From Paenibacillus odorifer (GTDB taxonomy: Bacteria > Bacillota > Bacilli > Paenibacillales > Paenibacillaceae), in the NCBI RefSeq assembly GCF_000758725.1, contig NZ_CP009428.1, positions 4,960,001 to 5,024,000 on the forward strand: a stretch of DNA of 64,000 bases, in the 5' to 3' direction. Both the position numbers and the translations under genes were made by a program. The notes beneath the pieces are model-generated. The model ran no database searches. It was not told where the DNA came from and was given only the letters and a program-made list of their open reading frames with translations. Shown piece by piece: positions 52,240-62,044 of the stretch; the first letter of the stretch is position 1; the number at the start of each line of letters is the position of its first letter.

Positions 52240-55200
52240 TTACTTCAAAATCAAATTATAGATCACTTGAGCTGCTTCTGCGCGCGAAGTGATTCCTTTT
52301 GGTGCAAACCGTTCATGACTTTGACCTTGAATCAGTCCTAGATTGGCCGCTTCATTAACAGAAGCAGTGGCCCAAGCAGACACCTGATTCATGTCGGTGA
52401 ACGCAGCGGCAGTTGCGCCGTTTGTTGTTGCGCCGTTAGTTGTTGCACCGTTGGTTGTTTCACCATTGGTTGTTGCGCCGTTGGTTGTTGCACCATTGGC
52501 TGTTACGCCGTTGTTCAGCTCGTAAGCCTTCATTAGCATCACCGTGATTTCTTCACGGGTGATTTGTGCTCCCGGCTCAAACTTGGACGCACTTCTACCA
52601 CTCACGATTCCCGCCTTGTAAGCGATTGAGATAGGCTCCGCATACCAGGCAGATGGAGCAACATCAGCAAAGCTTTCTTTTCCTGTCGCGGTCAGTCCAA
52701 GGGCATGAACAAGCATCGAAGTGAACTCGGCACGTGTAACTGCCCGGCTTGGTTCAAACTTTTCTTTGCTTGTGCCCTGCACATATAGCTTGGACGACAG
52801 CTCTTGGATTACTGGGTTAGCCCAGTGATTGGCCGGCACATCGACAAAGATGCGGTTCAACTCCAGCACAGCATATTTGCTGAAGTGGCTGACCTCAGCT
52901 TTTAATACACCGTTAGCATAATCAGCTTGAATATATTCCAGCCTGCCATTGTCCGCGATATAATAAACACCGCCTCGTTTAGCATTGAAGCCTTCTGCCA
53001 CTGGCATGATGAGTGTTATCGGCTTATCAAATGTAGCGAGTGTGTCTGTAATGCCTGACTTGGTGGTAATAGAAAGACTAAATTCATAGATGTCTCCCTT
53101 TAGTACAACAGCCGCATTAGTAGAACTAGCCACTGTAGCAACTAACTCATCGGCCTTGCTGCTGAGGTTCACCATCTTCAGGGCAATCGTGCTATCTTCC
53201 CGCTGTCCCTCTGGCAGCTTGTTTTGTAGCTGGTGAATTAGCTCCGCTGGTACCTGCAAGGAGAGCTTACCCGCATTCAAAACTAGGGTGTGGTTCGCCA
53301 ACTGTCGGACTACAGCAGAGGATAACTGAAATTGTTGGATGTCCCCTTTAATCTCAACCACTACCTGGCCAGTAGAACTGTCCAATTCCAGCATATCTGG
53401 CATGAGAATCAAAGTGCCCGCAGCATTCTCTTGACCCGAAGTACTGCCAGAGGTACTACCAGAGGTACCGCCATTGTTTCCTGGATTCCCAGGATTACTC
53501 GGTTCTCCCGGATTTCCTGGATTCCCAGGATTACTAGGCTCTCCTGGATTGCTCGGTTCTCCCGGACTGCTCGGTTCTCCTGGATTACTAGGCTCTCCCG
53601 GATTGCTCGGTTCTCCTGGATTACTCGGTTCTCCCGGACTGCTCGGTTCTCCTGGATTACTAGGCTCTCCCGGATTACTAGGCTCTCCTGGATTTCCTGG
53701 CTCTCCCGGATTTCCTGGATTGCTCGGCTCTCCTGTAGAGGCCTTTTTGACCGTGATTTTTGCCGATGCTTTGAATCCACCGTCTACCGTTTCCACAGTA
53801 ATGGTGGCCTTTCCAGCTTCTACAGCGGTTACTGTTCCGTAGACTACGGTAGCTACAGAGGTATCGCTCGAAGTCCAGAGGACTGCTTTATCCGTCGCAT
53901 CTTCCGGCGATACCGTAGCCGTCAATTTGCCGGTTTCACCTGCGGTCAACGAAAGCTCTGTCTTATCCAGTGTTATACCGGTTACTTGCTTAGGTGCAGC
54001 CGTCAATTTTACCAATTTCGACTCTGTCGGCTGCAAGGACAATTTCATAGTTCCTGTGGCAGAGGAAACTTCTCCTGTCCAGAGATCTTGCGTAGTATAA
54101 ATCTCTGCAGCATCCAGTCCAGCGCGGCCAAGATCAACTTGCTTATCTGCCGAAGCAGATGCACTGTAATTGAATACGGCCAGATAATAATCATTGCCAT
54201 CCTTCATAACAAAAGTATCAGCGGCATTGGCGTTTGTATTTCCTTCAAGTGGCTTGAACACTTTTCCTTTTAAAGCTAAATCGAGAACATCCTTGTTGTT
54301 GAACAAAGCGGTCATGTACTCCTGTGCTTTTGAGTCGTTAACATTGTCAGAGCCAAGCAGTACTGTTCCAGCGATAACGCCAGAGTTCATACGGCTACGC
54401 GCTTCAGTCAAGCTGGTAGCACGGGCCAATGCCAAATGATCAGGATCGGTGTAGGTGTAGATCGTGCCATTTTGCCAAAAGCCATAGGTTAATGAATTCA
54501 GCATATATTCGGTTTCATTGATCTTGCCGTAAGTGTCGCAGGAAATTCGTCGGCTATGCGCATATTGGCTCGGGAAAATAGGCGCAATTGATGCGCTAAT
54601 GAACATTTTTCCATCCAGACGTTCTTTCACATAACGCATTCCTTCATTATAAGCTTGGATTCCTGTCGTTATAGTTGGATCGAAATGTTGCCCCTCAAGC
54701 GAACCATGCGTTAAAAAATCTAATTTGATGAAGGTGAAGCCCAGACCTTTAAATTTGTCCAAAAAATAGTTCATGCGCAATTGGGCACCAGGATGTGTTA
54801 CATCCAAAGGAAAAGCCCCGTCCAGAGTCGGCAGCGGTTGACCCGCGGCATCCTTAAGGACAATATCGCCGTAAGTATATTTATTGTCAGTTCCCTCTAC
54901 AATCTGGTCCATATTGTTGCCCCAGTATACAAACGGTGCCCAATAAATACCCGCATGCTGGCCATTCCCTTTAATAACCGATACGGCGTCAGCCAGCTGC
55001 TTATCATTCAGATTATCCCAATAAGAATCCATGTTAATAAATACATTGCCGTTATTATTGAAATTTTGCAGATTCTCTTTATAGTAATTGGAGACATCCA
55101 CTACATCCTGATACGAAAGTGTACCCTCGTAAGCTCCCCAGCTATTAAAACCAACCGGTACGCCTTGTGGCAGCTCGGGGTTTAGCTCAAGTGCAGGTGT

Positions 55201-57345
55201 AATGATCGCATTAGCTTTGCCATACTCCTCAAGCCCTGTACGGTAATCACTGAAGGCCCCTACCATGATCATAGGTGAGGACAAGTTTGTTCCACTTAAG
55301 CTGCCATGTGGCTGGGTATCGCGGGTAACATCACTAGCTGCACCGCCATATACGACCAGCTCATTCAGCCGATTGGCGGAACCCTTCCAGTCGATGCCTG
55401 TCTTCCAGGTATCATGAGTTACAGAGCCAAGCACAAGGCCGCTGCGTGTCGAGTTGTTAAACACAGTAGTCACCTCATAGCTGGTATCTGCACGGTTCAT
55501 AGATTGAGATTTATAACGAATCCAAGCATCGTTGTCAAAAGGAACTGTAAGCACACGATTATCCGCACTAGCTCCGATATCCACACCACCTGTACGTTTT
55601 ACGGTAATAGGTGACATATAGTTGGTCTTGACCGCTGTATCACTGGCGACATCCAGACGGGTCAGAAAATACTTTTGATCGTCATAAAACTTGTAGACCT
55701 GCTTTAGCGTCGGTTTTCCTGTGGAAGTGTGGACAAAAGTTAGCTCCACGCCTTTGCCGAAACCATCCTGAATTTCTACCGGAGCACCAACAATTGTATG
55801 ACTCTCATAGCTTGTAGTCTCAACGAGCGTATCGCCGATTTTGATACTGCTATAGATCCCATGCAGCTTCTGTCCGTCAGCCCAGTTATAGCTTGCATAT
55901 CCAGACTTGGTATTATAGGACACTTCATATTGGCCATTTGATACAAGCAGTCCGTAAGTATATTCGGTAACTGTGATAGCTCCGTAGTTCTTCGAAGCGC
56001 CCGGTGTTCCTAAATCACCGTCTTCCTCCACTGGGGGATTAGGATCCACACCCATGGCTGGCTCAACTATAATTCGGTCCAGATCTGGCGCATACCAGTT
56101 GCCATCTGTAAATTTGATTGTATTCTCGCCTTCGTTCAGTGGCAGTGTAAGTTCATACATTCCAACCGTATCCCAGTCCGGTGTCTTGGGCAGCTCATAA
56201 TACTGTTCTGCACCACCATTCGCACTAACGTAGAAGCTGCGTGGGTCACCTGAAATGTAGGCGACTGTGATTCGGTAATCACCAGTCATAGGGGCTGTAA
56301 TCTTGTTGAAGGTTATGGAACTGCCGCTATTCAAGTACCCTACCTTCTGGCCACCCGAAGCATTCGGGCTTTCGGAAACTTGGGCCTCACCTGTCAAAAC
56401 ATTGAGCGGAGATTCTGCTTCATAGCTGAGGGTATAAGGAATAATTTCTATCCGGTCGAAATCTGGAGAATACCAATCATGATCTGAGAAGGTGATAGTA
56501 TTCAAACCCTCTACCAAAGAGGCCTCCACATCATAGGTTCCCACGGTGCTCCAGCTTGCCGTCTTTGGCAGGTCGATCATTTCATCCATTCCATCGTTAA
56601 CCTGCATATAGACAGGACGTTGATCGCCGGAAATATAGGAGATGCGGATTAAATACGTTCCCGCTGCTGGTACTGCAACATTTGTGAACTGTAAGGAACT
56701 GTTTTTGTTCAGATCCGTTACGATTTTACCGCCAGAGCCCACACTGCTGTCCGCCACTTTGGCGTTGCCTGTAAGCATATTCTCAGTAGCCTCGGCTTCC
56801 ATGATCACACCATGCAGCTTCTCCTTCCAGTCACCTCCGGGTCCTTCACCTGGATCGCTGTCGTCTAGTCCACGGATTACGATCTTATCGATGTCTGGAG
56901 AATACCAGTTGTTGTCATCGATCAAGATGTTATTAGCACCCGCGTTCAGCGGAAGCGTCACATCATAAGTGCCTACCGTATCCCAGTCCACAGTCTTGGA
57001 CGGTTCTTCAAATTGCTTGTCACCGCCTTTGGCACTGATATTAAACGGGCGCGAATCGCCAGAAATATAATACACTGTAATTTTATAATTCCCTGGCTCG
57101 TTTACGGTCACATTATTGAACAACAAGGAGCTGCCTTGATACATGCCGCCAACTTTTTTCCCTCCGGAAGCCGCTGGGTGGTCAGAAATTGACGCATTAC
57201 CCGTCAGAATATTCCCATCCGCTTCAGCTTCATAGCTATTTGTATCCTCGGCGTAAACCTTGCCGGCAAACTGACCACCGCTGCCTAACACTAAGCTGAT
57301 CATAAGAAAGAACAAGAACCCTCTTTTCATTACACGTCCAAACAT
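52240..57345 (-). CDS. SLH-anchored multidomain putative glycosidase with three CBM35-like domains
   Basis: Surface enzyme of 1701 residues. After the signal peptide (cleaved near VYAED) come three similar CBM35-like modules (about 36-162, 180-303, 305-430; each with YISGD and WY[SA]PD motifs). A beta domain leads into an alpha-galactosidase-like (clan GH-D type) barrel at about 720-1030, with likely nucleophile Asp in FTFIKLDFLTHG and a second conserved Asp in HSRRISCDTYG. A bacterial Ig-like Big_2 domain, a PSNPGE repeat linker, another beta region and three SLH domains follow; the third SLH is preceded by TNGAT repeats. ATG has GGAGGG upstream. Substrate unknown; polysaccharide at the cell surface is expected. 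Confidence 0.88.
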   Translation of the reverse strand: MFGRVMKRGFLFFLMISLVLGSGGQFAGKVYAEDTNSYEAEADGNILTGNASISDHPAASGGKKVGGMYQGSSLLFNNVTVNEPGNYKITVYYISGDSRPFNISAKGGDKQFEEPSKTVDWDTVGTYDVTLPLNAGANNILIDDNNWYSPDIDKIVIRGLDDSDPGEGPGGDWKEKLHGVIMEAEATENMLTGNAKVADSSVGSGGKIVTDLNKNSSLQFTNVAVPAAGTYLIRISYISGDQRPVYMQVNDGMDEMIDLPKTASWSTVGTYDVEASLVEGLNTITFSDHDWYSPDFDRIEIIPYTLSYEAESPLNVLTGEAQVSESPNASGGQKVGYLNSGSSITFNKITAPMTGDYRITVAYISGDPRSFYVSANGGAEQYYELPKTPDWDTVGMYELTLPLNEGENTIKFTDGNWYAPDLDRIIVEPAMGVDPNPPVEEDGDLGTPGASKNYGAITVTEYTYGLLVSNGQYEVSYNTKSGYASYNWADGQKLHGIYSSIKIGDTLVETTSYESHTIVGAPVEIQDGFGKGVELTFVHTSTGKPTLKQVYKFYDDQKYFLTRLDVASDTAVKTNYMSPITVKRTGGVDIGASADNRVLTVPFDNDAWIRYKSQSMNRADTSYEVTTVFNNSTRSGLVLGSVTHDTWKTGIDWKGSANRLNELVVYGGAASDVTRDTQPHGSLSGTNLSSPMIMVGAFSDYRTGLEEYGKANAIITPALELNPELPQGVPVGFNSWGAYEGTLSYQDVVDVSNYYKENLQNFNNNGNVFINMDSYWDNLNDKQLADAVSVIKGNGQHAGIYWAPFVYWGNNMDQIVEGTDNKYTYGDIVLKDAAGQPLPTLDGAFPLDVTHPGAQLRMNYFLDKFKGLGFTFIKLDFLTHGSLEGQHFDPTITTGIQAYNEGMRYVKERLDGKMFISASIAPIFPSQYAHSRRISCDTYGKINETEYMLNSLTYGFWQNGTIYTYTDPDHLALARATSLTEARSRMNSGVIAGTVLLGSDNVNDSKAQEYMTALFNNKDVLDLALKGKVFKPLEGNTNANAADTFVMKDGNDYYLAVFNYSASASADKQVDLGRAGLDAAEIYTTQDLWTGEVSSATGTMKLSLQPTESKLVKLTAAPKQVTGITLDKTELSLTAGETGKLTATVSPEDATDKAVLWTSSDTSVATVVYGTVTAVEAGKATITVETVDGGFKASAKITVKKASTGEPSNPGNPGEPGNPGEPSNPGEPSNPGEPSSPGEPSNPGEPSNPGEPSNPGEPSSPGEPSNPGEPSNPGNPGNPGEPSNPGNPGNNGGTSGSTSGSTSGQENAAGTLILMPDMLELDSSTGQVVVEIKGDIQQFQLSSAVVRQLANHTLVLNAGKLSLQVPAELIHQLQNKLPEGQREDSTIALKMVNLSSKADELVATVASSTNAAVVLKGDIYEFSLSITTKSGITDTLATFDKPITLIMPVAEGFNAKRGGVYYIADNGRLEYIQADYANGVLKAEVSHFSKYAVLELNRIFVDVPANHWANPVIQELSSKLYVQGTSKEKFEPSRAVTRAEFTSMLVHALGLTATGKESFADVAPSAWYAEPISIAYKAGIVSGRSASKFEPGAQITREEITVMLMKAYELNNGVTANGATTNGATTNGETTNGATTNGATTNGATAAAFTDMNQVSAWATASVNEAANLGLIQGQSHERFAPKGITSRAEAAQVIYNLILK
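52405..52512. repeat. 15-bp coding repeat in the SLH region
   Basis: Seven or so near-identical 15-bp units (GCGCCGTTGGTTGTT on the plus strand) encode a TNGAT run of the large SLH protein, between its second and third SLH domain. In-frame expansion or loss would change only hinge length. Confidence 0.9.
53470..53735. repeat. 18-bp coding repeat (Pro-Gly linker)
   Basis: Tandem 18-bp units such as GGATTACTAGGCTCTCCT encode the PSNPGE linker of the large SLH protein, about 14 units with SSPGE and GNPGNPGE variants. On the plus strand the same DNA is open as a false Gly-Phe-Pro-Gly-Leu protein. Confidence 0.9.
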
Positions 57346-57727
57346 TTAATCCCTCCATTTAACTTTCTGATATAAGAAAAGCCTTCCGGTTGCAATTCAT
57401 CAGTTGTTCCTCTTTCCAAATAACGTCTTCAGAACTCCTCTCCTTGTTGTAAGTAACGTCATGTAAGGAATGAACGGCCCGTACCGATTACTCTCTCAAG
57501 AATGCTGTATCCAACTATTGCCGTCTGGATTTCTTGAAAGCGCTATCGCAATTAGATTTGTAAAAAAGCTTCCTTTAATCGCAATAATGAATCAAGCCCC
57601 TCACATGTGCTGAGTTGTAATACATGCTTATTGTAAAAAGCAAAGGGGCATCTTTCCATATCGCAAGTTTACAATTCATAAAGGAAAGCGACTTTTCTTT
57701 CTATTCAGTAAGCAGAAGTGCGGAAGG
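57346..57727. promoter_or_regulatory. Intergenic region with cre-like site upstream of the large SLH gene
   Basis: The 382-bp gap between the large SLH gene and the response regulator gene contains TGAAAGCGCTATCG at 57535-57548, which fits the cre consensus at 13 of 14 positions, about 190 bp upstream of the SLH gene start. I see no convincing -35/-10 pair, RNA gene or strong terminator in the rest. Confidence 0.6.
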
Positions 57728-59269
57728 TTAAATATTTTTCCTATACTCGTTAGGTGTGACCCCAAGGTTCTTCAGAAATAGAGAAATAAAATAAGACGTG
57801 CTTTCGTACCCCACTCTCTGGGCAATATCTTGAATCTTCAGTGACCCGTCTGCGAGCAGCTCCTTAGCCTTATCAAGCCGAATACGGGTTAAATAATCGT
57901 GGATCGTGATGCCTGTTTTATCCTTAAAAATAGATCTTAAGTAGTTCGGTGACAGATAAACCTGATCAGACAGACTATTAATCGTAATCGGCTGATCGTA
58001 ATTTTGTTCAATCACGGTGCGAACCTTGTGGACCAGCTTTGTATTTTTATCCATAAGTCGCTCACCTAGCATGCTCACGGCATCACCCGCAGTGCCCAGG
58101 ATTAAATCCTCGATCTCATGTAAAGTCAGCGCATTATAGATGGAATGATAGAGCTCCGCCCGCTTAAAGCCCTCGGGAACCGACTGATGCAGCTGCTCTA
58201 GCAGTTCATCAACAAGATCAATCGCCCAATTACAGATGATTTTTTTCTTGATTCTCAGCGTGGCCAATCCCACGAAATATTGATGCAGCTTTTGTGCGGC
58301 CTGCTCGAAGTCCAGCTGATTGATAGCTTCAAACCACTCTTTTCTCTCAAAAGGTGGCATATGTTCACTGTCGAACTGATTCGAAATAGCCGCGGCATGA
58401 ATAATTAAGCCCGTGCCTTTATAAAAACGTTCATTTAAAATCACACGCGTCTGCTTATACAGATTATGGACCAGCGCTAATTCTGCTGCCTGCGCCCCGA
58501 CTGCTGCCGTCACCGTAAAATCCAGTGCACTACGAATAGCCACTGCTAAATCCTCCCAAGTATAATAGCCAGGCTGTTGAGTCGCTTCCATAAACACACC
58601 TGTCTCGCCATCCTTGTAAGGAACAAAAACAACCTCTATATTTTTCGCCTTAAAAAAGTGATCCAGATAAGAGATCAGCCTACTCATACACTCTTCCAGA
58701 CTCTGCTGCTCACCCTCCGCCTCTTTGGGATCGATGCTGAACAGTGCCATGGTATAACGATTACTCTCTGGGAGACGTGTCAGCCTGTTGAAGTTATTTG
58801 CCAGCTCTGCGGCTTGCTCCGCATTTTTTTCAAAAGAAAGCTCCTTAAGAATTTTAGTTTTAGCAGCCTCCATAGAACGTTGTTTCATCTGAACCTCTTC
58901 GCAGCGTGCTTTAACCTTTTCGATAACGCTTTCAATTTCAGTCAAATCTAGCGGCTTCAGTAAATATCCAACAGCTCCTACATTAAGGGCCGATTTAACA
59001 TAGTGGAATTCATCATGTCCGGTGAGGAACATAATTTGCATATGGTCATAACATTCATGTATTTTTTTAGCCAACTCAATTCCATTCATTATCGGCATCT
59101 GAACATCTGTAAGAATAATATCCGGTTGAAAAGCCTCTATTTTCTCCAAAGCTTCTCTACCATTGCTCGCTGTTCCAACGACATAGATGCCCATCTCTTC
59201 CCAGCGGATATAATCTCTCATCATCTCAAGACCCATTTCTTCATCATCTACCAGAAAAATACTATACAC
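57728..59269 (-). CDS. AraC-type response regulator (YesN-like), no adjacent kinase
   Basis: Regulator of 513 residues: receiver domain with phospho-acceptor Asp in DIILTDVQMPIMNG near residue 55 and Lys in LLKPLDLTE, a middle region, and C-terminal AraC helix-turn-helix (INSLSDQVYLSPNYLRSIFK; ends GVTPNEYRKN). The start is GTG with AGGAGG nine bases upstream. No kinase gene is next to it. It lies upstream of the large SLH gene in the same direction, 382 bp away, and may control it. Confidence 0.93.
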   Translation of the reverse strand: MYSIFLVDDEEMGLEMMRDYIRWEEMGIYVVGTASNGREALEKIEAFQPDIILTDVQMPIMNGIELAKKIHECYDHMQIMFLTGHDEFHYVKSALNVGAVGYLLKPLDLTEIESVIEKVKARCEEVQMKQRSMEAAKTKILKELSFEKNAEQAAELANNFNRLTRLPESNRYTMALFSIDPKEAEGEQQSLEECMSRLISYLDHFFKAKNIEVVFVPYKDGETGVFMEATQQPGYYTWEDLAVAIRSALDFTVTAAVGAQAAELALVHNLYKQTRVILNERFYKGTGLIIHAAAISNQFDSEHMPPFERKEWFEAINQLDFEQAAQKLHQYFVGLATLRIKKKIICNWAIDLVDELLEQLHQSVPEGFKRAELYHSIYNALTLHEIEDLILGTAGDAVSMLGERLMDKNTKLVHKVRTVIEQNYDQPITINSLSDQVYLSPNYLRSIFKDKTGITIHDYLTRIRLDKAKELLADGSLKIQDIAQRVGYESTSYFISLFLKNLGVTPNEYRKNI

Positions 59270-59407
59270 CTGAGGTTTCCTCCTTCTTGTTGTCTGTATT
59301 TGCTCCTATTATATTCTTTTCCCCTTAGGCGATCATCGACCAAATTAATGTAAGTCATTTTCAGGCATGAATCGTTACTTTGTAAGATCTAATCCCAACG
59401 TGCTTGT

Positions 59408-59447
59408 AAAAAGGCTATCGGGTCCTAAGCAGACCAGATAGCCCTTT
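59408..59447 (-). terminator. Terminator after the GH95 gene
   Basis: On the minus strand GGGCTATCTGGTC pairs with GACCCGATAGCC around a seven-base loop, followed by five T. It lies about 65 bp past the GH95 stop. Confidence 0.87.
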
Positions 59448-59511
59448 GATACGTACTCATCATTATTCGGACGCATAATGAAAACGGAGGCTCATCGCCC
59501 CCGCCGAATTA

Positions 59512-61833
59512 TTATAACAGCTCCAATTGGCTGTTGAAATAGTAGCTTCCTCCTGTTTCTGCTTGGAAGGTATTTCTCTGATCTCCCCATCGAAGGGTCA
59601 CCGTTCCCGGTGAGTAGGTGCGAAGCGTAGCTTCCGTCAACTGCCCCTTCTCCCAAACTATGTCTACCTCTACCTTTCCTTTGGCTCGTAATCCAGACAC
59701 CGATCCTGTATTCCAGGCTTGCGGGAGCGCTGGCAACAGATGAATTTCATCCGCGTGGCTTTGCAGCAGCATCTCTGCAATGGTAGCCGTCCCGCCAAAG
59801 TTGCCATCCACGACAAAGATATTGCACTCTGCCCCACCAATCCCTGATTTGGAGAAACTGAACAGATTATCGAAGCACAATCCGCTAATCAAATGAGAGA
59901 TATGCTTATACGCCTTCTCCCCGTCATATAGTCTGGCAAAACTAAGGCCGAATAAGGCGGCGGTGAATTCTACATCCTCCAGTTCTTCCTGAGCCATCCG
60001 GTTCTCCAGCGTTACCCTTGCTGCCGCACTTAACTCCGGTGTTCTGTCCGGTGTAATCTGGTTGCTTGGATACAAAGCGAACAAATGAGCCAAGTGTCGA
60101 TGCTCAGGTTGTGCTTCCTCATAATCTTCAAGCCACTCCTGCAGCTGACCTCTTTTGCCAATCTGTAGCGGGGGTAACTTAGCGATAGCTTCCTCTAGCT
60201 TCAGCTGAAGCTCAACATCTGTATCAAGTAACACCGCAGACTTCAGGCAGAACTCGAAAAGATCCTGCACGAGCACTTGATCCATGGTCGAGCCCATAGA
60301 CAGCTGCTGTGCACCCTCGCTGCTATCTGCGGGATAGAAGCTGTTCTCTGGCGAGTTCGAAGGCCCCGTCACCAGCCAGCCATATTTCGGATGAATCGTC
60401 ATATAGTCGAGGAAGAATTCTGCGGCTTCTTTTAGAACAGGATATGCCTGGCGCTCTAGAAATACACGATCCTGACTATATTCATAATGCTCCATCAAAT
60501 GGGTTGCAATCCATAATCCGCCTGTGACATTGAGCCCCCATGAGGTTTCCCAGCCCGGAGCTGTAAAACCCCAGACGTTAGAGAATACATGCGCCACCCA
60601 TCCTTTGCTGCCATATAAATCGCGTGCAGTTGATCTTCCCGCCTGAGATAAATCTTCAATATATCGCATCAATGGAAGGTGGCTGTCCCCAAGGTTCACG
60701 ACTTCTGTCGGATAATAATTCATCTGTGTATTAATATCGAGATGATAGTCGCAGCTCCAGCCCATACGACAAGCCTCACCGTCATTCCAGATTCCCTGCA
60801 AGTGCAGTGGAAGAGGTGAATCTTCCCGTGATCCGGCAATGGTCAGGTAGCGGCCATACTGGAGGAACAATGCGAACAAATGAGGGTCCTCCACCTGATC
60901 CTGTGCCAGCAACCTAATCCGCTGATCGGTAGGCAGACTTTCTTTCCCGGAGCTTCCCAATTGAATATCCACCTTTTCATATTCCTGACGGTAATCTTGA
61001 ATATGATCTTCTTTTAACTGTGCATAACCTTTGGTTAAAGCCTGCCGTAGGTTGCTGTAGCTCTCCGTCTCCCAATCCTGGTTGCTCCGGCGATAATCGG
61101 TACTGACCCCAAAATAAATCCGGGCCTCATTAGCTCCGGAAACTCTTAATCGGCCATCCCCCCTGTAGATCGTACCGCCGGATAGACTTACTTTGAGCTG
61201 CCCTTTTGCCCATACCCCGCATTTACCATTACTATGCACCTTTTCTGTAGCTTGCCCCTTGAATTCAATGGTGTCGCCATCCACAACCTCAGTCGTAAAC
61301 GATTCTGTCCCACCTTCGATGGCAAGCGTAAAGGATACACCTCCAGGCTTATCGCTCCAAATTCTTGAAACTAACAGATCATCGGCATGTGAAGCGAAGA
61401 CCTCTCGATGGATGGTTGTTTCGCCGCTCTCATAGACCGCCCCAGCCACTGCACTTGTCAATTCCAGCTCCCGCCGAAACACACCGCCTGATTTAACATC
61501 CGCATCCTGGGCAAAATCAATAACAACCTCGCATAATCCCAGGTTCGTACCGAAATTTTGTTTTTTAGGCTGTAAATACTGTTTGGCTAAACGATCACCG
61601 CTGTCATAATCGCCGGCAAAAAAGTGACTTCGCGCCTCTTCAAGCGCAGTTCTACCTCCGGCAGGAGCAGGGTCGGGATCCTTTTGCCCAGACCAATAGG
61701 TCACCTCGCTCATGCTCCAAACCTCACGATGCGGCGCCGCCATTATAACAGCACCTATTCTTCCGTTGCCCAATGGCAAACCTTGCGACCAGCTTGTTGC
61801 AGGGGTTGAATACCACAATTTAAAACCGCTCAT
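59512..61833 (-). CDS. GH95 alpha-L-fucosidase
   Basis: Inverting glycosidase of 773 residues, the usual size for the three-domain GH95 core. The N-terminal beta-supersandwich starts with the signature GLPLGNGRIGAVI and SEVTYWSGQKDP. The alpha/alpha-barrel has GWSCDYHLDINTQMNYYPTE with the catalytic-site Asn residues, and VDGNFGGTATIAEMLLQSH near the C-terminus holds another conserved Asp. No signal peptide. Most GH95 members remove alpha-1,2-fucose; some act on alpha-galactose, so the substrate needs testing. It is divergent from an AraC regulator with about 210 bp between. Confidence 0.92.
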   Translation of the reverse strand: MSGFKLWYSTPATSWSQGLPLGNGRIGAVIMAAPHREVWSMSEVTYWSGQKDPDPAPAGGRTALEEARSHFFAGDYDSGDRLAKQYLQPKKQNFGTNLGLCEVVIDFAQDADVKSGGVFRRELELTSAVAGAVYESGETTIHREVFASHADDLLVSRIWSDKPGGVSFTLAIEGGTESFTTEVVDGDTIEFKGQATEKVHSNGKCGVWAKGQLKVSLSGGTIYRGDGRLRVSGANEARIYFGVSTDYRRSNQDWETESYSNLRQALTKGYAQLKEDHIQDYRQEYEKVDIQLGSSGKESLPTDQRIRLLAQDQVEDPHLFALFLQYGRYLTIAGSREDSPLPLHLQGIWNDGEACRMGWSCDYHLDINTQMNYYPTEVVNLGDSHLPLMRYIEDLSQAGRSTARDLYGSKGWVAHVFSNVWGFTAPGWETSWGLNVTGGLWIATHLMEHYEYSQDRVFLERQAYPVLKEAAEFFLDYMTIHPKYGWLVTGPSNSPENSFYPADSSEGAQQLSMGSTMDQVLVQDLFEFCLKSAVLLDTDVELQLKLEEAIAKLPPLQIGKRGQLQEWLEDYEEAQPEHRHLAHLFALYPSNQITPDRTPELSAAARVTLENRMAQEELEDVEFTAALFGLSFARLYDGEKAYKHISHLISGLCFDNLFSFSKSGIGGAECNIFVVDGNFGGTATIAEMLLQSHADEIHLLPALPQAWNTGSVSGLRAKGKVEVDIVWEKGQLTEATLRTYSPGTVTLRWGDQRNTFQAETGGSYYFNSQLELL

Positions 61834-62044
61834 TAGATCGTCTCCTGTCTGTAATAGACCTCAAAGTGTTGTTAATTAATTCGCTTATTTCTTTATTAGC
61901 ATTGTCTATTTATCGCATTTATCGTAACATTGTCGGTATTAATAGTCTTTGTTGACTCGTTCATTCATTTGACAATTTATCCGTTATCCCAAACATTTAA
62001 CTACAGGCCAGAATTAAGAAATGCTGCTAGAAAAGGGGTATAGT

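Noticed and set aside
53332..54273. 313-codon frame on the plus strand with Arg-Phe-Ser-Trp repeats
   Set aside because: Antisense to the Pro-Gly linker and Ig domain of the large SLH protein, whose own frame is long, has a signal peptide and known domains.
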